From Annona cherimola (taxonomy: Eukaryota; Streptophyta; Magnoliopsida; Magnoliales; Annonaceae), in contig CM059977.1 in NCBI GenBank assembly GCA_030490835.1, positions 12,304,765-12,368,764 of the forward strand: a stretch of DNA of 64,000 nt, given 5' to 3'. A program made the translations under genes and the position numbers. Position 1 is the stretch's first letter, and each line of letters opens with the position of its first letter. The notes beneath the pieces are model-generated. The model was not told the DNA's origin, made no database searches, and worked only from the letters and a program-made list of their open reading frames with translations. This document shows, piece by piece, positions 61,079 to 64,000 of the stretch.

Positions 61079-62822
61079 ATAATGAAATAACTTGTTGCAT
61101 GAAATTTATTTACAACATATTATTTTGTTATTTTAAAATGTCTAGTTAACAAATAAAGTCGTTGCTTGTAATAAGTAAAGATAAAAGAAGGAAACAACTC
61201 TATTTCTAATTAAATACATCAAAATTAATTATTGTATTTATAAATTTATAGCAAATTTTTTTTTGTAAATATTTATAATTTTTTCACAACAGAATTTTGA
61301 ACTTTATTGGAAAAAGGCCAATGTAATAGGCTTCTACAATAACCCTATCCAAGAAACCTCCTTGTAAGATATAAACATATTATACAATATAAACTATATG
61401 CAATGAGGCCTAATCTCCAGCTGTTGGATGTAGGTAGGGTCCAGTTGTAAACTGCTGTTTAACTTATTTCTTATTTTTTTATGAATAAGTTATGTATATT
61501 TAATTTATGGAGATGTTTCTAGGAAACCTACTTTTTATGTAAATTCTTTTACTTTCAAAATCTAAATAGTGGATGAAAATCGATTTATTTATTGTCTTTA
61601 CAATCACTTAGCTTATTATGGAAAACTCTTTCATTTATTTAACATTACTATATGTGGGCCCATCTACAAATATATAAAATTAATATAATAAAATAATTTA
61701 ATACTAAATATCAATTTTTAAGTAGTACTTTCAACGTCTAAACCATTTAAACTATCATTACTACATGGATAAGTGATTCTATAAAATATTACCACATTCC
61801 AATACATACGTAAATAGATCTAAACATTTTTTTAATTTACACATGAATATACTTATTTTTGAGCAAATGTAGTCTATGCATATATTAAATTTGGATGAAA
61901 CTTAGTCTCCTAACTATAAAAATCATATTAAATAAATAAATAGATTGAATTTTTCATCATGCATCAAAATCTTAAAATTTAAGGGCTTTTCTCTTTTAAT
62001 CTATAATCTAAATTTTTATTATTTTTGTATACATTTATATATTTGTTAATTTTAAACACAAGAGCATTGTGGTAATTTTCATGTTAATATATTTATAAAA
62101 AACAAAAAAATAAAAAGTAGGTTAAGCTGCAGTTGGAGCCCACTTATGACTAGCTGCAGATGATAATGACTCGTATGCAATAATAGTTTTTCTTATATAA
62201 GGAGATTCTTCTTGTAGTGGGAAGTATTGCATCCACAGTTGGAAGATTCCATTTATGACATTGCTTTTTTTTTTTTTTTTTGTTCTTTTTCCGGAAAAAA
62301 AAGAAGAAAAAGAAGAAGAAGAACTGTTGAGACGTGTAGTTTGGTATAGTGGATGTCGTTTTCTATAGGCGGCGGCTTTAGCTGTCTCCCATTTCCCATT
62401 TTTTCAGCGGCATGAGCACCTTTTGCTCGTCTAGTGCGTTATTGAATGATTGAAACGCCGGAGATGTCATGCGTTTCAACTTTCAACTTTCTTAAATTTC
62501 AACCATCCACAGGTGAAACGAAGGGTGGGGGTTCGCCGGACTACTAAATCATGAGGTCGTAGAGATCAAAAAGGTACTTCACAATTCACATAGCTCTGTT
62601 GATAAGTACTGGAAAGGAGTTTCTACTGCTACATCAAAATTCAAAACAGAACCGGCAAATTTTGGACCGTCAAAAATGCAACTCTAATCGCGTTTTATTC
62701 CATGCATGTAATCAGACCAAATACCATCTGCGTCTACAATCATGAGCGGGTCGGGTTAATGTTCATCCAAAGGGGATTTCTACAGTTCTACTTTTGTGGT
62801 ATCAATATGTGAGCATGATTAC
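61079..62822. other. AT-rich TE remnants, no gene supported
   Basis: About 61500-61990 resembles the 54.9-kb TIR element (TAATATAATAAAATAATTTA, GAGCAAATGTAGTCTATGCA). A T-run at 62264-62281 is followed by AAGAAGAAGAAG. From 62340 to 62600 the sequence is mixed, with no domain. Confidence 0.45.
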
Positions 62823-63160
62823 GTTGTATTTTAAGCTAAAATACAACATTGATTTATTTTGTCTTATTTTTATTTTTATTGATTTTTTTCATAAATATGT
62901 TTTCCTATCAAGGTCTGTCATTTTACAATACTTTTACAAATTTATTTTTTATTTTTAAAAAAATACCAATTCCAAGGGTATTTAAGTCATTTTCACCCTA
63001 AAAAATTGATTTAAAAAATAAAATATAAAAATATTATAAAATGGCAAAACTTTGTATATGAATTGAATACACTTAGGAGAACATGTTTATGAAGAAAAAT
63101 TTAAAAATAAAACTAATTATAAAAATAATAAATACTCTATTTTAGCTTAAAATATATCAT
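62823..63160. repeat. Core-palindrome family copy
   Basis: Starts with a perfect small hairpin, GTTGTATTTTAAGCTAAAATACAAC (62823-62847). The right half has ATACACTTAGGAGAACATGT and TTTTAGCTTAAAATATA as partners. Centre near 62985 (CAAGGGTATTTAAGTCA). Confidence 0.65.
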
Positions 63161-64000
63161 AATATATATAACCAAACTCTATCAATATCATACAAATAAA
63201 TACCGTACTTACGGCATTGTTTGTTGTATTTTAGCTCAAAGATCATTTGTAATTAATCCTATTTAATCAAATTTTGACAACTGTGTACTAGCTAGCTGTA
63301 TCATCTTAATTATGGACTCATGTGAGTAACAAAATTGAAACTATTCTGGATGAATATAAAACCATTAAAAAGTAATTCAATTTTTTCATAGATGCTCGTA
63401 TTTTTTAATGGTAAATAGTGCTCCCTTGTACCTTACTCTTTTTTTCATGGATATTTATATTACAATTATCTCAAATTTCTATTACAATCAGACCCATGAG
63501 ACATTCTAACAATTTTCTTATAATATGCTGCAAACATCTACCAATAATATGTTTTTCCTCCACCACTATTTCCCAAGTGCCAATGATAGACACTCCCACC
63601 CAAAACTAAAGAAAAAGATGCCATTACCATTTGAACCCACACCAGCAGATGGCTGAACCGCAAGTTAGCATCGTCCAGTCTTCTCCGTGGCTATACATAA
63701 CTCCTATGATTAGAATAACCATAACAGCCACCTATTTTCAAAAGGAGGCAAACGACCCCACCATCCCATCCGAACCACGCACGGACTCCCCCTGACAGCT
63801 TTATTTTCGGCGCCATGGCCAACCAAGCATTTATCATCTTCGATCCTTTATAACTATTTAAGGCAAACGTGCGAAGCCCGCCTGTTGGCTTCGAAACGCA
63901 TCGATGACTACAGTACTAGCGCCAAACATAACAAAGATGCGGGCCAGAAGTAAACGTGGTGGGCCTTTAACAATTAATAAAATTTTAAAAATATATAACA
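63161..64000. other. Right edge, no gene supported
   Basis: AT-rich to about 63590, then GC-richer with a TATA-like CTTTATAACTATTTAAGG near 63845. This could be the upstream region of a gene outside the window, but no coding exon is seen. Confidence 0.35.

Noticed and set aside
63418..63609. Small ORF near the right edge
   Set aside because: Composition follows the AT-rich background, with no start context, domain or partner exon.

Overview
This window is nuclear DNA from a flowering plant. It is AT-rich, its introns are spliced, and its coding content sits in three multi-exon genes of plant families. The rest is dominated by small non-autonomous transposons, fold-back repeats and microsatellites. 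The species cannot be read from the sequence. Gene identities come from family features I recognise by eye; no database search was run.

Gene block 1 (about 1-19.7 kb) holds a divergent gene pair. On the minus strand (2967 down to 93) is a FAR1-related sequence (FRS) protein, a transcription factor domesticated from a Mutator-like transposase. It has two exons and 755 codons. On the plus strand (3724-19671) is the orthologue of the BTB/POZ-LRR protein FBL11. I rebuilt it as 19 exons and 979 residues with every junction in phase, including a GC-AG first intron and a 37-nt exon. The 756 bp between the two start codons is a shared upstream region carrying CT and GC simple repeats and a fold-back repeat. 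FBL11 introns have collected MITE-like elements, tandem duplications and a truncated LINE.

The spacer at 19.7-28.0 kb holds no gene I can support. It contains TE remnants, a GC-richer island near 24.6-25.0 kb, a perfect 98-bp tandem duplication, and a MITE just upstream of the next gene.

Gene block 2 (28064-34301, plus strand) is an Enhancer-of-polycomb-related (EPCR-type) chromatin protein with four exons and 868 residues. Its leader has a chain of short upstream ORFs and a telobox. In Arabidopsis, EPCR proteins belong to the PEAT chromatin complex together with TRB proteins, which bind teloboxes.

From 34.3 to 64 kb I see no intact gene. This stretch is a patchwork of TE families: hAT-like elements with 'AGGGGTGCAAC' ends, a TTA-flanked MITE family with GGGTGTGTTTGG-type ends, and a dispersed near-perfect palindrome family whose copies share a core but differ in their outer arms. 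It also has long-TIR Mutator-like elements, two of them around GC-rich sequence, and a decayed L1-type LINE with broken zf-RVT and RNase H domains. The most unusual structures are the LINE fragment in FBL11 intron 13, whose 5' end carries a perfect 62-bp inverted copy of its own target flank, and the core-palindrome family (about eight copies in 64 kb).
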